Assembly: GCF_000383575.1 (NCBI RefSeq)
Contig: NZ_KB911579.1
Span: 4,177,424 to 4,241,423, forward strand
From: Salinispora oceanensis
GTDB taxonomy: Bacteria; Actinomycetota; Actinomycetes; Mycobacteriales; Micromonosporaceae
DNA: 64,000 nt
Reading direction: 5' to 3'
The notes under the pieces were generated by a model. It worked only from the letters and a program-made list of their open reading frames with translations. It made no database searches and was not told where the DNA came from. The position numbers were made by a program, and so were the translations under genes. Below are positions 44,446 through 52,720 of the stretch, piece by piece (the stretch's first letter is position 1; every line of letters begins with the position of its first letter).

Positions 44446-45539
44446 CCGCGCCCGAGCTGCCGCCGCGACAACTCACTCGGCTCGGCCGGACCTCCCCGGC
44501 ACTGGCCGCCGGCTGCTGGCCCCTCGCCGGTCCCTGCGTCAACGATGGCGCGGATGTCGGCTGGGCACCCACCCACGACATCATGGCATTGGACGCGCTA
44601 CGCGCCGCCTGGGAAAAGGGCCTGCGACTGTTCGATACCGCCGACGTATACGGCCACGGCCGAGGCGAGGAACGTCTCGGCTACTTGCTTGCCGAGGTAC
44701 CCCGCGACAAGGTGATTGTGAGCACCAAGACCGGCTACGACCGGCGCAGTGGACACCCTTACCAGGCGCTTCAGATGAAGAGGCACCTACGACGGTCACT
44801 GACCCGGCTAGGCACCGACTACGTCGACATCTACGCCTACCACAGCACAGACTTCGGCTCAAATGACCAATACCTCGCCGAGGCGATCGCACAAATGCAC
44901 GAGTTCAAACGCGAGGGCCTGATCCGCGCCATCGCGATTCGTGCTCCCCATGAATTCGCCACGCAGTGGGCGGACGAGAGCAGTCCCCGCGGACAACAGG
45001 CACGACGATTCCTGCACCTGCTCGACCGCTGCCAACCAGATCTGATCGCTGTCCGTCACAACCTGCTCAGCCCTGCCTACCGGACTGACGAGACCACCGT
45101 GATCGACCTGGCGCGACAACGCGGAATAGACCTGCTCATCAAGCAGGTCCTCGGACAGGGTCTTCTCATCCGCCACCCCGGACTCCCAGCGACAGCATCG
45201 CTGTTCGGCCCGGGTGACCACCGCCGACAGCACAACTGGTTTAGCCCCCTGGGCCGACGTCTGATCTGGGACGGTCTACAGCCGGTCCGGGACCGCTACG
45301 GTCACACACCCGCCGCACTGGCCAACGTAGCCATACGCTTCGCACTGACAACAGCCCCGACCGCCGTTGCGATGCTCGGCTTCCGCACCGCCAACCAGAT
45401 CACCACGATCACTACCCCCGGCCCCGCCCTGACACCGCCAGAGGTCGCGGACCTGGCCGCGACAGGCGCCCGAATTCGCACAAGCCTTGACCAGGTGTCC
45501 CAACAACCGGACCCGACCATGACTGGAGTGCAGAGATGA
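44433..45539 (+). CDS. Aldo/keto reductase
   Basis: 368 residues from ATG 44433 (GTG 44442 gives an exact GTGA overlap with the preceding stop). The catalytic set is visible: LFDTADVYGHGRGEERLG (Asp, Tyr), VIVSTKTGYD (Lys) and DYVDIYAYHSTDF (His). NADPH-dependent carbonyl reduction is expected. Overlap with the radical SAM gene and with the NUDIX gene (ATGA) implies one operon. Confidence 0.88.
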   Translation: MRHVTAPELPPRQLTRLGRTSPALAAGCWPLAGPCVNDGADVGWAPTHDIMALDALRAAWEKGLRLFDTADVYGHGRGEERLGYLLAEVPRDKVIVSTKTGYDRRSGHPYQALQMKRHLRRSLTRLGTDYVDIYAYHSTDFGSNDQYLAEAIAQMHEFKREGLIRAIAIRAPHEFATQWADESSPRGQQARRFLHLLDRCQPDLIAVRHNLLSPAYRTDETTVIDLARQRGIDLLIKQVLGQGLLIRHPGLPATASLFGPGDHRRQHNWFSPLGRRLIWDGLQPVRDRYGHTPAALANVAIRFALTTAPTAVAMLGFRTANQITTITTPGPALTPPEVADLAATGARIRTSLDQVSQQPDPTMTGVQR

Positions 45540-45991
45540 CCGAACCCCACCGCTTTCCCGTCGACGTCCTCATACTCCTTCAACGACCCGACGGACGGAT
45601 CCTACTCACCAAACGCGCCGGCTCCGTCTACCTCGCCGGCTCCTGGGCTGTCCCCGGAGGCAAAGTTGACGCCGACGAAGACGTAATCACCGCCGCCATC
45701 CGAGAGCTTCATGAAGAAACCGGAGTAACGGTCACCCACGACCAGCTCACATTCATCGGAGTCACACACCACCGCCCCCCACACCACGACTCCCGCATCG
45801 GGTTCGGCTTCCTCGCCACCGACTGGATCAGCGAACCCCGCAACGTCGAGCCCGACAAATGCTCCCAGCTCGCCTGGTTCCCACCAGACGAGCTACCCGA
45901 CCCGACCATGCCCTACACCGCCGAGGTGATCCGCCTCCACCAAGAGAAACAACGCTTCTCCTTGCACGACTGGTGGGGGATCGGTCACTGA
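45536..45991 (+). CDS. NUDIX hydrolase
   Basis: 151 residues from ATG 45536. The NUDIX box GKVDADEDVITAAIREL then HEETGV fits GX5EX7REUXEEXGU exactly. FPVDVLILLQRPDGRILLTK upstream and LAWFPPDELPDP after it resemble NTP pyrophosphohydrolases of the MutT type. Third gene of the radical SAM operon; it may clean up or activate a nucleotide-linked intermediate. Confidence 0.88.
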   Translation: MTEPHRFPVDVLILLQRPDGRILLTKRAGSVYLAGSWAVPGGKVDADEDVITAAIRELHEETGVTVTHDQLTFIGVTHHRPPHHDSRIGFGFLATDWISEPRNVEPDKCSQLAWFPPDELPDPTMPYTAEVIRLHQEKQRFSLHDWWGIGH

Positions 45992-46073
45992 AGTGACACC
46001 GGGATGCCCTCGCTACCACTAATACCCCGCGAGGTCGACGGTGCGGCGCCTGACCGGGCTTATCCTTGCACGG

Positions 46074-46112
46074 GCTGGTCCCCGCAACTGGCGTATCGCT
46101 GCGGGGACCAGC
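46074..46112. terminator. Hairpin between NUDIX gene and CRISPR array
   Basis: A perfect 13-bp stem (GCTGGTCCCCGCA at 46074-46086, complement at 46100-46112) with a 13-base loop. It lies where the + strand operon and the - strand CRISPR transcript converge. The rest of 45992-46384 shows no gene. Confidence 0.65.
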
Positions 46113-46384
46113 TTGTCGGTGGCCTGCGGCCAAGGCTGCTCCACCTGCGCGTGGCCGTGGCCAGCAGCCGAGCGGTGACCTCGTCGACCTGTTCAGGTTC
46201 GCCGCAGGCCCGACCGCTCGCCAGCGCCGGTCCTGCGCTGTCGGATATCTCCGATGCTTGTGGATGATCCCCTGATCATGGCCGGATTCGCTAGCCCTCG
46301 TATCACCAGCAGCGCGGACGCAGGGGCGGGCCGTAGAAGGGAACACACTCGTATGGCACCAAGAGCAAGGTGTGGACGTTTGAA

Positions 46385-46865
46385 GCCTCAATGAAGGGCA
46401 GCTCCGCTGGGAGCTACGACCGCGCCCACGTCCCTGGTGGGCGTCGTGTGCGCATCCGGCGTCTCAATGAAGGGCAGCTCCGCTGGGAGCTGCGGCCAGC
46501 AGCACGTCATGCGCGGACGCCTGGTGCTCGTGGGTGCCTCAATGAAGGGCAGCTCCGTTGGGAGCTGCGGCCGCTGCCGCACGATCCGTCGCCGCGCGAT
46601 GGGTGCTCGAGCCTCAATGAAGGGCAGCTCTGCTGGGAGCTGCGGCGCAAAGACCTAGCCGTGTTCGTGCGACTCATCGACGAGCTTCAATGAAGGGCAG
46701 CTCCGTTGGGAGCTGCGGCCGGGGTCTGGCCGGGAGGTACCCCGACGTGAACACCGCCTCAATGAAGGGCAGCTCCGTTGGGAGCTGCGGCGCCGGCGCG
46801 TTCCTGGATGCGATCGGTGATGACGACCTGCCTCAATGAAGGGCAGCTCCGTTGGGAGCTGCGGC
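46385..46865 (-). CRISPR. CRISPR array, 7 repeats and 6 spacers (type I-G)
   Basis: Seven 36-base repeats begin at 46385, 46461, 46536, 46611, 46684, 46756 and 46830; spacers are 36-40 bases. The repeat (GCCTCAATGAAGGGCAGCTC, then CGTTGGGAGCTGCGGC) contains a hairpin CAGCTCC/GGAGCTG. On the minus strand it ends in ATTGAGGC, like the usual ATTGAAAC 3' end of many repeats, so transcription runs with the cas genes. The repeat at 46385 is degenerate (TACGAC for TGCGGC), marking the leader-far end. Repeat loops differ: CGCTG (1,2), TGCTG (4), CGTTG (3,5,6,7). Confidence 0.97.
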
Positions 46866-47050
46866 TGGGTCAGAATTATAGCCGCTCTGACCTGCACCTG
46901 AACCGGTCTGCTGCGAAGGGTGCGCTTCCTGCGAGGCGGAGTAGCGCTCAAGGCCGCGTACCCGCAGACCTACCCGGCATGTGAGCTGGGCTGACACCCT
47001 GGCGACGGGTCCGCGCTTGGCGGCGAGACGACGCAGGCTTCGCCGGTGGT
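46866..47050 (-). promoter_or_regulatory. Probable CRISPR leader
   Basis: 185 bases between the array's unbroken end and cas2, without a gene. It begins with a lower-GC stretch (CAGAATTATAGCC near 46870-46882). Leader side is inferred from the degenerate repeat at the other end and the minus-strand cas order; new spacers should enter here. Confidence 0.65.
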
Positions 47051-47353
47051 TCAGAGGATCGCTGGTCCGTGGTTGGTGATGGTGCGGCTGCAGCCGATCA
47101 CGTCGAGCGATCGACGGTTGTTCTCGCGAAGGGTACCCAGGTTGCAGAAGATGACGGAGTCTCTTTCCTCGTCGATCATTTCGGTGAGTTGGGTGCGGAG
47201 CCGTAGGAACTTGGCTGGCCGGGTGTCCACGATGAACACGCTGTGCTGTATGCGGTCGCCGTATGATTCGAGTTTCTTGGTGACCTTCGTTCGGCGGATG
47301 TCGTCGGATATGTCGTACGCGATGAGGTAGCGTCGCACGTCGTCAAGGTTCAT
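47051..47353 (-). CDS. cas2: CRISPR adaptation protein Cas2
   Basis: 100 residues from ATG 47353, overlapping cas1 (ATGA). The ferredoxin-like start RRYLIAYDISDDIRRTKVTK has the conserved Asp, followed by GDRIQHSVFIVDT. The Cas1-Cas2 complex inserts new spacers. It is the last cas gene before the leader. Confidence 0.95.
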   Translation of the reverse strand: MNLDDVRRYLIAYDISDDIRRTKVTKKLESYGDRIQHSVFIVDTRPAKFLRLRTQLTEMIDEERDSVIFCNLGTLRENNRRSLDVIGCSRTITNHGPAIL

Positions 47354-48942
47354 CGGGTTTTGATGCCTTGGTATCGGGGCTGCGTTCCGTCGATCACTCC
47401 CAGGACGAGGCGTGCTTGGATCTCCATTGCCCGTCGCCAGGTCACGTCGTATCCGAAGATCGGGTGCCGAAAGGTGCCGGTGACGCGGCGTTCGTAGCCG
47501 GTGATGAGGGCCTTGCGGCCGCGTTCGCCGATTCGGGTCGTTCCGAGTGCGGTCGAGAAGTCCCGCGTGTGGATCTCGCCGTTGTTGAATGCGTTCAGGA
47601 CGACTGAGTCGGCTATTGGGGCCCGGAACTCCTCGACCAGGTCGAGTGCCAGTGCTGGCTTGTTGCGTCCGCTGCTGTGTAGGAATCCGGCGTGTGGGTC
47701 GAGTCCGCAGGCGACGACGGCCCGCAGGACGTCAGCGGTCAGCAGACCGTAGCAGAAGTTCAACGCGGCGTTGATCGGGTCGCGGGCGGGGCGTCGGGTC
47801 CGCGTCGAGAAGGTCAGCCCTTCGGTTGCCACGACTTTTGGCCGGAGCATGGTGAGGAAGTGCGCGAAGTAGCGTGCTGCGGCATCGCCTTCGATGCCGA
47901 AGAGGCTGGTCAAGGACGGCGAGTCGAGGGCTTCCCGCTGTAGCTCCCGTAGCCGTGTCACGGCTGTTTGGGCATCGCCGTGTCGGCGCAGCAGTGTTGC
48001 CTGGTTGGCGATCTTCGTCGCCACGAACTGTCGGGCCAGGTCGATGCGCCCGTGCTGGGATGCGACGTGCTGGAGCAGTCGCGGACCGCCGTTGGGCCCT
48101 TGGGCTGCCCTGGCCCATCCGGTGACTCGCCCCGAGCTGGTGCACCAGACTACGGACAGGCTGCGCCACAACAGCTCGCGGATGAGGCCGCTGGAGAGGT
48201 CGACGTTGCCGTGCACCACCACGCCCTGCACGCGTTCGATGGGGAATGTGCCGAGTTTCTCGCCGCTCTTGCTGACCTCGATCCGGCCCCGTGTGATGTA
48301 CGCCCGCGAGCCTGGTGTGGTCAGGTGCAGGACCTGCGTGTCCGGATCGGCCACGACGATCCGGCGGGTCACCAGTGTGAGGGGACGTTCGTCCGGGAGG
48401 CAGACGGAGATGTGTGAGCAGCGGGAGCAGCGCCGGTCGTCTTCGAGTGGCGGCGGCGCCTGCTCGGCGGCGAGGGTACGGGCGGTGTCCGCCACCATGT
48501 CCCGTGCGAGTGCCCTGTCCGCTGGGGTGAGGGGTACGTCTACCCGGGTGTGGTGGTTGGTGAAGTAGATCACCTGCCCGGAAACCGGGTAGCCCATGTC
48601 GGCCAGGGCTCCGGCCAGGAGGGCGACCTGGATCCGCATCGGTTCGGTGACCTCGGGGCGGCGACGGACCGGGGTGGCCTTGTGTTCCACGATCGTCATC
48701 GCGGCGTTCTCGTCGAGTTCGACGGTGTCGCAGCGTCCGGTCACGCCGAGGTCGTGGCTGATCACGTCGACTGCCCGGTAGCGGCGAGCGCGTGACCCGG
48801 TCGGGTCGTCGGCTGGCGTGTGAGCTTGCCTGCCGATCTCCACCTGGTGGGTGTCGGTCTTTTCCCCCATGGCTTCGAGCCAGGCCCGGCGTGGGCAGAA
48901 CGCCTGGTGCGCCACCAGGCTGATGGGGATCAGCTCGGGCAT
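47350..48942 (-). CDS. cas4-cas1: Cas4-Cas1 fusion protein
   Basis: About 530 residues from ATG 48942, overlapping the csb3 stop (TGATG). Residues 1-~190 are Cas4: Cys in AHQAFCPRRAWLEA, the nuclease motif MTIVEHKATPVRRR, and CSRCSHISVC completing a four-Cys iron-sulfur site. Residues ~195-530 are Cas1: SLFGIEGDAAARYFAHFL (metal Glu), GFLHSSGRNKPALALDLVEE (His and acidic residues). Cas4-Cas1 fusions are typical of type I-G, where Cas4 helps select PAM-bearing prespacers. Confidence 0.95.
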   Translation of the reverse strand: MPELIPISLVAHQAFCPRRAWLEAMGEKTDTHQVEIGRQAHTPADDPTGSRARRYRAVDVISHDLGVTGRCDTVELDENAAMTIVEHKATPVRRRPEVTEPMRIQVALLAGALADMGYPVSGQVIYFTNHHTRVDVPLTPADRALARDMVADTARTLAAEQAPPPLEDDRRCSRCSHISVCLPDERPLTLVTRRIVVADPDTQVLHLTTPGSRAYITRGRIEVSKSGEKLGTFPIERVQGVVVHGNVDLSSGLIRELLWRSLSVVWCTSSGRVTGWARAAQGPNGGPRLLQHVASQHGRIDLARQFVATKIANQATLLRRHGDAQTAVTRLRELQREALDSPSLTSLFGIEGDAAARYFAHFLTMLRPKVVATEGLTFSTRTRRPARDPINAALNFCYGLLTADVLRAVVACGLDPHAGFLHSSGRNKPALALDLVEEFRAPIADSVVLNAFNNGEIHTRDFSTALGTTRIGERGRKALITGYERRVTGTFRHPIFGYDVTWRRAMEIQARLVLGVIDGTQPRYQGIKTR

Positions 48943-49988
48943 CAGCGGCGACCGGTCTTGAGTAATTCTCCGAGCATGGCGCGGCGTTCGGGTGCGCTGG
49001 CGCTGCCGAACCGGTGTACCGGGAAGCGGACGACCGCGGTGACGCCCCGGTGCGCCAGCCATTCACGGGCTACCTCGCCGCGGGACGCTGCGTCGTCGGA
49101 CGTGCGCCCGAGGTCGCTCGGGGACAATCCGGTCGCGGCGTACTGGGATAGCTGTCCGCTCGCGAGGATTGTGCGAGTACGGGCGGTTACCCAGCGGCCG
49201 TTCCATACAGGTACGTAGAAATAGCCGGCGGTGCCCCGGCCGATGTGGCCGCTCGTCGTGGCGAATCCTGTGCTGCGTTGCGCGATGGGGAACTGCGAGA
49301 TGCCCCAGAGCGCGCACCAGGCCAGCGCGTTGTCGGTCGGGCCCGGTGCGGCGAACCCGGTCGGCGTACGGCTGTCTGGTCGGTCTTTGCCGATTTCGTC
49401 GTGGACGGTGTGCCCGAGCAGTCCGTCGCTGACTGCGGCGGCGGTCCTGGCGGCGACCGCTGCGGCGAGTGGCCGGATTCGGTTGCCGACGAACTCGGAC
49501 CCCTGGTTGCGGGGCTGCATCTCCAGTCGGCTGGCGCCGTCGTCCTGTAGCCGCTGGCCCTGCGGGTTCTTACGCCAGTAGCTAGGTTCTCCGAGCGTGG
49601 CGACCAGTCGGAGGTCGAGCAGTGCCCGGGCATCCATGAGTTGGTCGAGTACGTCGTGTCGCCGTTTCTGGAGCGAGTGCCAGCCGTCGCTGCTGGAGAT
49701 GACGCTGATGCGGGGGCTCATCAGCGCTCGCTGCTCGCCTGCGCTGATCCGCCGGCTCGGCCAGCTTTGCGGGGTGTCGTGCTGGGCCGCATGCCGGCGG
49801 ACGATCTCGCCGATCGTTTCCGGATCGGCTTGCGGCGCGCTGAGTACCGGTCGGGATGACATGCCCGAGGTCCACGACAGCCGGACGTCTTCCAGCCCGC
49901 CGTCCTCGACGATCGCGGCGAGGCCGTACAACGCCAGGTGTGACAGCATCGTTTTCGGCTCGGCGGTCGTGAGTACGAAGTCGGTCAT
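48942..49988 (-). CDS. csb3: Type I-G protein Csb3 (Cas8-like, 'Cas3-extension' family)
   Basis: About 348 residues from ATG 49988, overlapping cas3 (ATGA). It starts MTDFVLTTAEPKTMLSHLALYGLAAI and has a WTSGMSSRPVL segment. Position between cas3 and cas4-cas1, and length, fit Csb3, the small Cas8 (Cas8u2) that occurs in place of Csx17 in some I-G loci. No catalytic motif is expected; it should act as the large-subunit-like part of Cascade for PAM reading. Family call rests on context plus general resemblance. Confidence 0.75.
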   Translation of the reverse strand: MTDFVLTTAEPKTMLSHLALYGLAAIVEDGGLEDVRLSWTSGMSSRPVLSAPQADPETIGEIVRRHAAQHDTPQSWPSRRISAGEQRALMSPRISVISSSDGWHSLQKRRHDVLDQLMDARALLDLRLVATLGEPSYWRKNPQGQRLQDDGASRLEMQPRNQGSEFVGNRIRPLAAAVAARTAAAVSDGLLGHTVHDEIGKDRPDSRTPTGFAAPGPTDNALAWCALWGISQFPIAQRSTGFATTSGHIGRGTAGYFYVPVWNGRWVTARTRTILASGQLSQYAATGLSPSDLGRTSDDAASRGEVAREWLAHRGVTAVVRFPVHRFGSASAPERRAMLGELLKTGRR

Positions 49989-52720
49989 GATCCCTCCGCG
50001 GAGACCTGGCCGTCGGCCGCGCGGAGCAGCGCCTCCAGGTAGGCGCAGCCCCACACCCCCCAACGGATGTGTGTACGTTCGATCAGCTCGTCCCACCGGC
50101 CCTCGTCGTACAGCGTGGCGATGGTCTCGTCGGCGTTGTCCACCAGTTGCTGGCCGGTGTGTGGGAAGCCGTGGCGGCCGTGCCCGTGGCTGGTGCCTAT
50201 TAGCCGGGCCGCCAGTTCCCGGCGCTGGTCTCCGAGCATGGCCAGTGTGGGCCAGGCGTATGCCACCGAGAGCTGCTCGTGTCGCCAGCCGGTCGGCAGG
50301 CCCGTGGCCGCGCGGAGCCGTTTGATCGTCTGAGGGTCCCGTACTCCGCTCTTGGCCAGCGGCTCCTCGGGGGCTGGGCCGGCGCGCAGCGAACGTTGGA
50401 ACCGGTCGTCTGCCTTCCCGTCGTCGTGGTGCAGGCCGGCGAGGCGCAGCGCCTCCACTAGCGCGGTGTCGAGGCCGAGACGGGTGGCGACGATCTCGGT
50501 TCGTTCCGCTACGGCTTCTGCGTGCCGGCGGAGCGCGACGGGCTTGCGGCGCGGGGTCCACGTCTGCCGCAACTCCGCGTCGGTGGTCGCCGTGCGAAGG
50601 TCGACGACGATCAGCCGGACGAGTTCCGGCTGATCGTCGTGCGAATCGTGCCAGTCCAGGGTCACCTCGGCCTCGGCTGGCTCGTCGGCTGGCCGGTCGA
50701 GTAGGCCGGCCGCCGCGACCACCATCGGGCGCGGCGCCAGCTCCTCGCGATGCACGCGGAGCAGCCGGGCGACTTCCACCGGGTCAGGTTCAGCCTGTTC
50801 GGAGGCGGCGGCGACGGCGTCGAGGAGTCGGCGGTGCGCGGCGGTGTCCCGCTCGATGCGGAGCACGACCTCTCCCGGCCCTGGTTCACCGGGTGCGTCG
50901 AGCACATCGTCGACCCGGTCGTTGCCGTCTGGGTCGACGACTTCGGCGGTGAACAGCTCGGTGGCGTCGTCGATGACGATTTGGTCGCCGGGCCGAAGCC
51001 GGTCGTCGTCGATCAGTGGGCGCGGCGCGTCGTCGCCGGGGCGGACCAGTACCGAACCCGGCTTCAGGCGCTCCAGGATCTTCGCCGCTTGCCGAATCGA
51101 GACCGGAAACACCTCGTGCTGCCGGGGCGGAAGCTTCTCGATCAACCGGACAGCGTCGTTTTCGTCTGCCGGCAGCGCGCGCCGGACGACGAGGCCGATC
51201 TCGTGGTCGGGCGCGTCGAGGTTGTCGGAGAGCCAGAGGTCGAGGTCGTCCTGGTCGGCGGCGAGGTCGTCGCTGGTGCGGGCGAGGTGCCACGCCTGGG
51301 CCAGTTCCAGTCGTTGGAGTAGGTCCCGCCTTAGCGTGGGCGCCGGCGGCCGGGGCTCACGCAGTGCCCACGGAGCCAAACCGGCCGGATCGGTGGACTG
51401 CCGCTTCAGCCAGGTGAGGGCCGCCGCCAGATCGTCGCACTGGTACGGCCCGGACTGGGCCCCGGCGGGCAGGTCCGTCGCCGGCACCACCACGGTGACC
51501 TCGGTCGTGCGCGACCCGAGCCGGTTGACCCGGCCGGCCCGCTGGGCGATGGCCCCGCCGGGCGCCAGCTCCGTCACCGCGGCGGCCAGGTCGAGGTCCA
51601 CCCCGACCTCCAGGCTCTGCGTGCTCACCAGGACATCGACCTCGCGGTCGCCGGTGATGCTGAGCAGCGTCGACATCGGCGGCCGTAAACGGGACACGTC
51701 GTGGGGCCGCAGCCGGCCGCAGACCAGCTCCGTCTTCATACCCCGCGCCCGCAGTTCCTCGGCGACGGCGGCGGCGACCGGGACAGTGTTGACGAAGCAG
51801 CCGACCGTCGGGCCATACGCCTCGCGGAGCCGCACCGCCTCGTCCGCCAACGCCATGACGCCCGCCTTCCGCGCCGGGCCGCTGTGCGGGATCGGCCAGG
51901 ACGCGAGGGGCAGCAGGGTTACGGGCTTCGGTGCGGTCAGCCGCTGCCGCAGCGCCTCGTCCACGTCCAGGTCGCCGGGTTCGACGCCGACCGCCACTCC
52001 GGCGTCGGCGCGGGGCGTGGCGGTGGTCTCGACGACCTGGAGGACCGGCACACCGAGCGGCTCCTCGGCCACCGTGGCCAGCTCGCTGACCCGGCGGGCC
52101 GTGGTCACCAGTTGCTGGGACAGGTGCGCCTCGTCAACGACAGCGACCGTGTCGTATGCGAGCAGACCGGCCTCACGGGGCCATGCCTGCGCCCGCGACC
52201 CGTAGCCGGACAGCAGCAGCCGCGAGCCCCACATGTCGGGCGTGGCGCAGAGCACGGCGCAGCCGAGCGGGTCGTCCAACCAGTGCCGGGACGGCGGCGC
52301 ACCGCCCCGCAGCAGCGCGGTCGACAGCGGACGGGCACCCGGTTCCCTGCGCCCGGCGCGCAGCGAGTCCAGCGCGTCGGCCGTCCGGGCGAGGACGGTC
52401 CTGCCGCCCCGGGCTTCCGCTAGCTTCTTCGCGATCGATGTCGCGTGCTCGTGCTGGTCGTCGACGAGGGCCCGGCGGTCCACCACGAGGGCCAGCCGGC
52501 GCGGCACCCGGACCGGGTGGCCGGAGGCCATCAGCGCCACCGCGAACACGTGTACGTCGACGACGCTGGTCTTGCCCGCCCCGGTTGGGGCGACGAGCTG
52601 GTCCGGCCACCGGCCGGTACGCAGAATGTGGTCGAGCAACCGCTCCTGCCATTGGAACGGCCGGTGTCCACCACGGGCTGAAGCGAAGAAGGCGCCGAAG
52701 TCAGCGCGGTCGACGCTCAC
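49985..52720 (-). CDS. cas3: Cas3 helicase with C-terminal HD nuclease (type I-G)
   Basis: About 911 residues from GTG 52720, overlapping csb2 (GTGA). Helicase motifs are LVAPTGAGKTSVVDVHVFA (~45-63), AVVDEAHLSQQLV (DEAH, ~195) and RAGRVNRLGSRTTEV (motif VI, ~403). The HD nuclease comes at the C-terminus: LRLAGLHHDDGKADDRFQ (~753-770). HD after the helicase is the I-G (I-U) order, opposite to most type I Cas3. It degrades target DNA after Cascade binding. Confidence 0.93.
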   Translation of the reverse strand: MSVDRADFGAFFASARGGHRPFQWQERLLDHILRTGRWPDQLVAPTGAGKTSVVDVHVFAVALMASGHPVRVPRRLALVVDRRALVDDQHEHATSIAKKLAEARGGRTVLARTADALDSLRAGRREPGARPLSTALLRGGAPPSRHWLDDPLGCAVLCATPDMWGSRLLLSGYGSRAQAWPREAGLLAYDTVAVVDEAHLSQQLVTTARRVSELATVAEEPLGVPVLQVVETTATPRADAGVAVGVEPGDLDVDEALRQRLTAPKPVTLLPLASWPIPHSGPARKAGVMALADEAVRLREAYGPTVGCFVNTVPVAAAVAEELRARGMKTELVCGRLRPHDVSRLRPPMSTLLSITGDREVDVLVSTQSLEVGVDLDLAAAVTELAPGGAIAQRAGRVNRLGSRTTEVTVVVPATDLPAGAQSGPYQCDDLAAALTWLKRQSTDPAGLAPWALREPRPPAPTLRRDLLQRLELAQAWHLARTSDDLAADQDDLDLWLSDNLDAPDHEIGLVVRRALPADENDAVRLIEKLPPRQHEVFPVSIRQAAKILERLKPGSVLVRPGDDAPRPLIDDDRLRPGDQIVIDDATELFTAEVVDPDGNDRVDDVLDAPGEPGPGEVVLRIERDTAAHRRLLDAVAAASEQAEPDPVEVARLLRVHREELAPRPMVVAAAGLLDRPADEPAEAEVTLDWHDSHDDQPELVRLIVVDLRTATTDAELRQTWTPRRKPVALRRHAEAVAERTEIVATRLGLDTALVEALRLAGLHHDDGKADDRFQRSLRAGPAPEEPLAKSGVRDPQTIKRLRAATGLPTGWRHEQLSVAYAWPTLAMLGDQRRELAARLIGTSHGHGRHGFPHTGQQLVDNADETIATLYDEGRWDELIERTHIRWGVWGCAYLEALLRAADGQVSAEGS

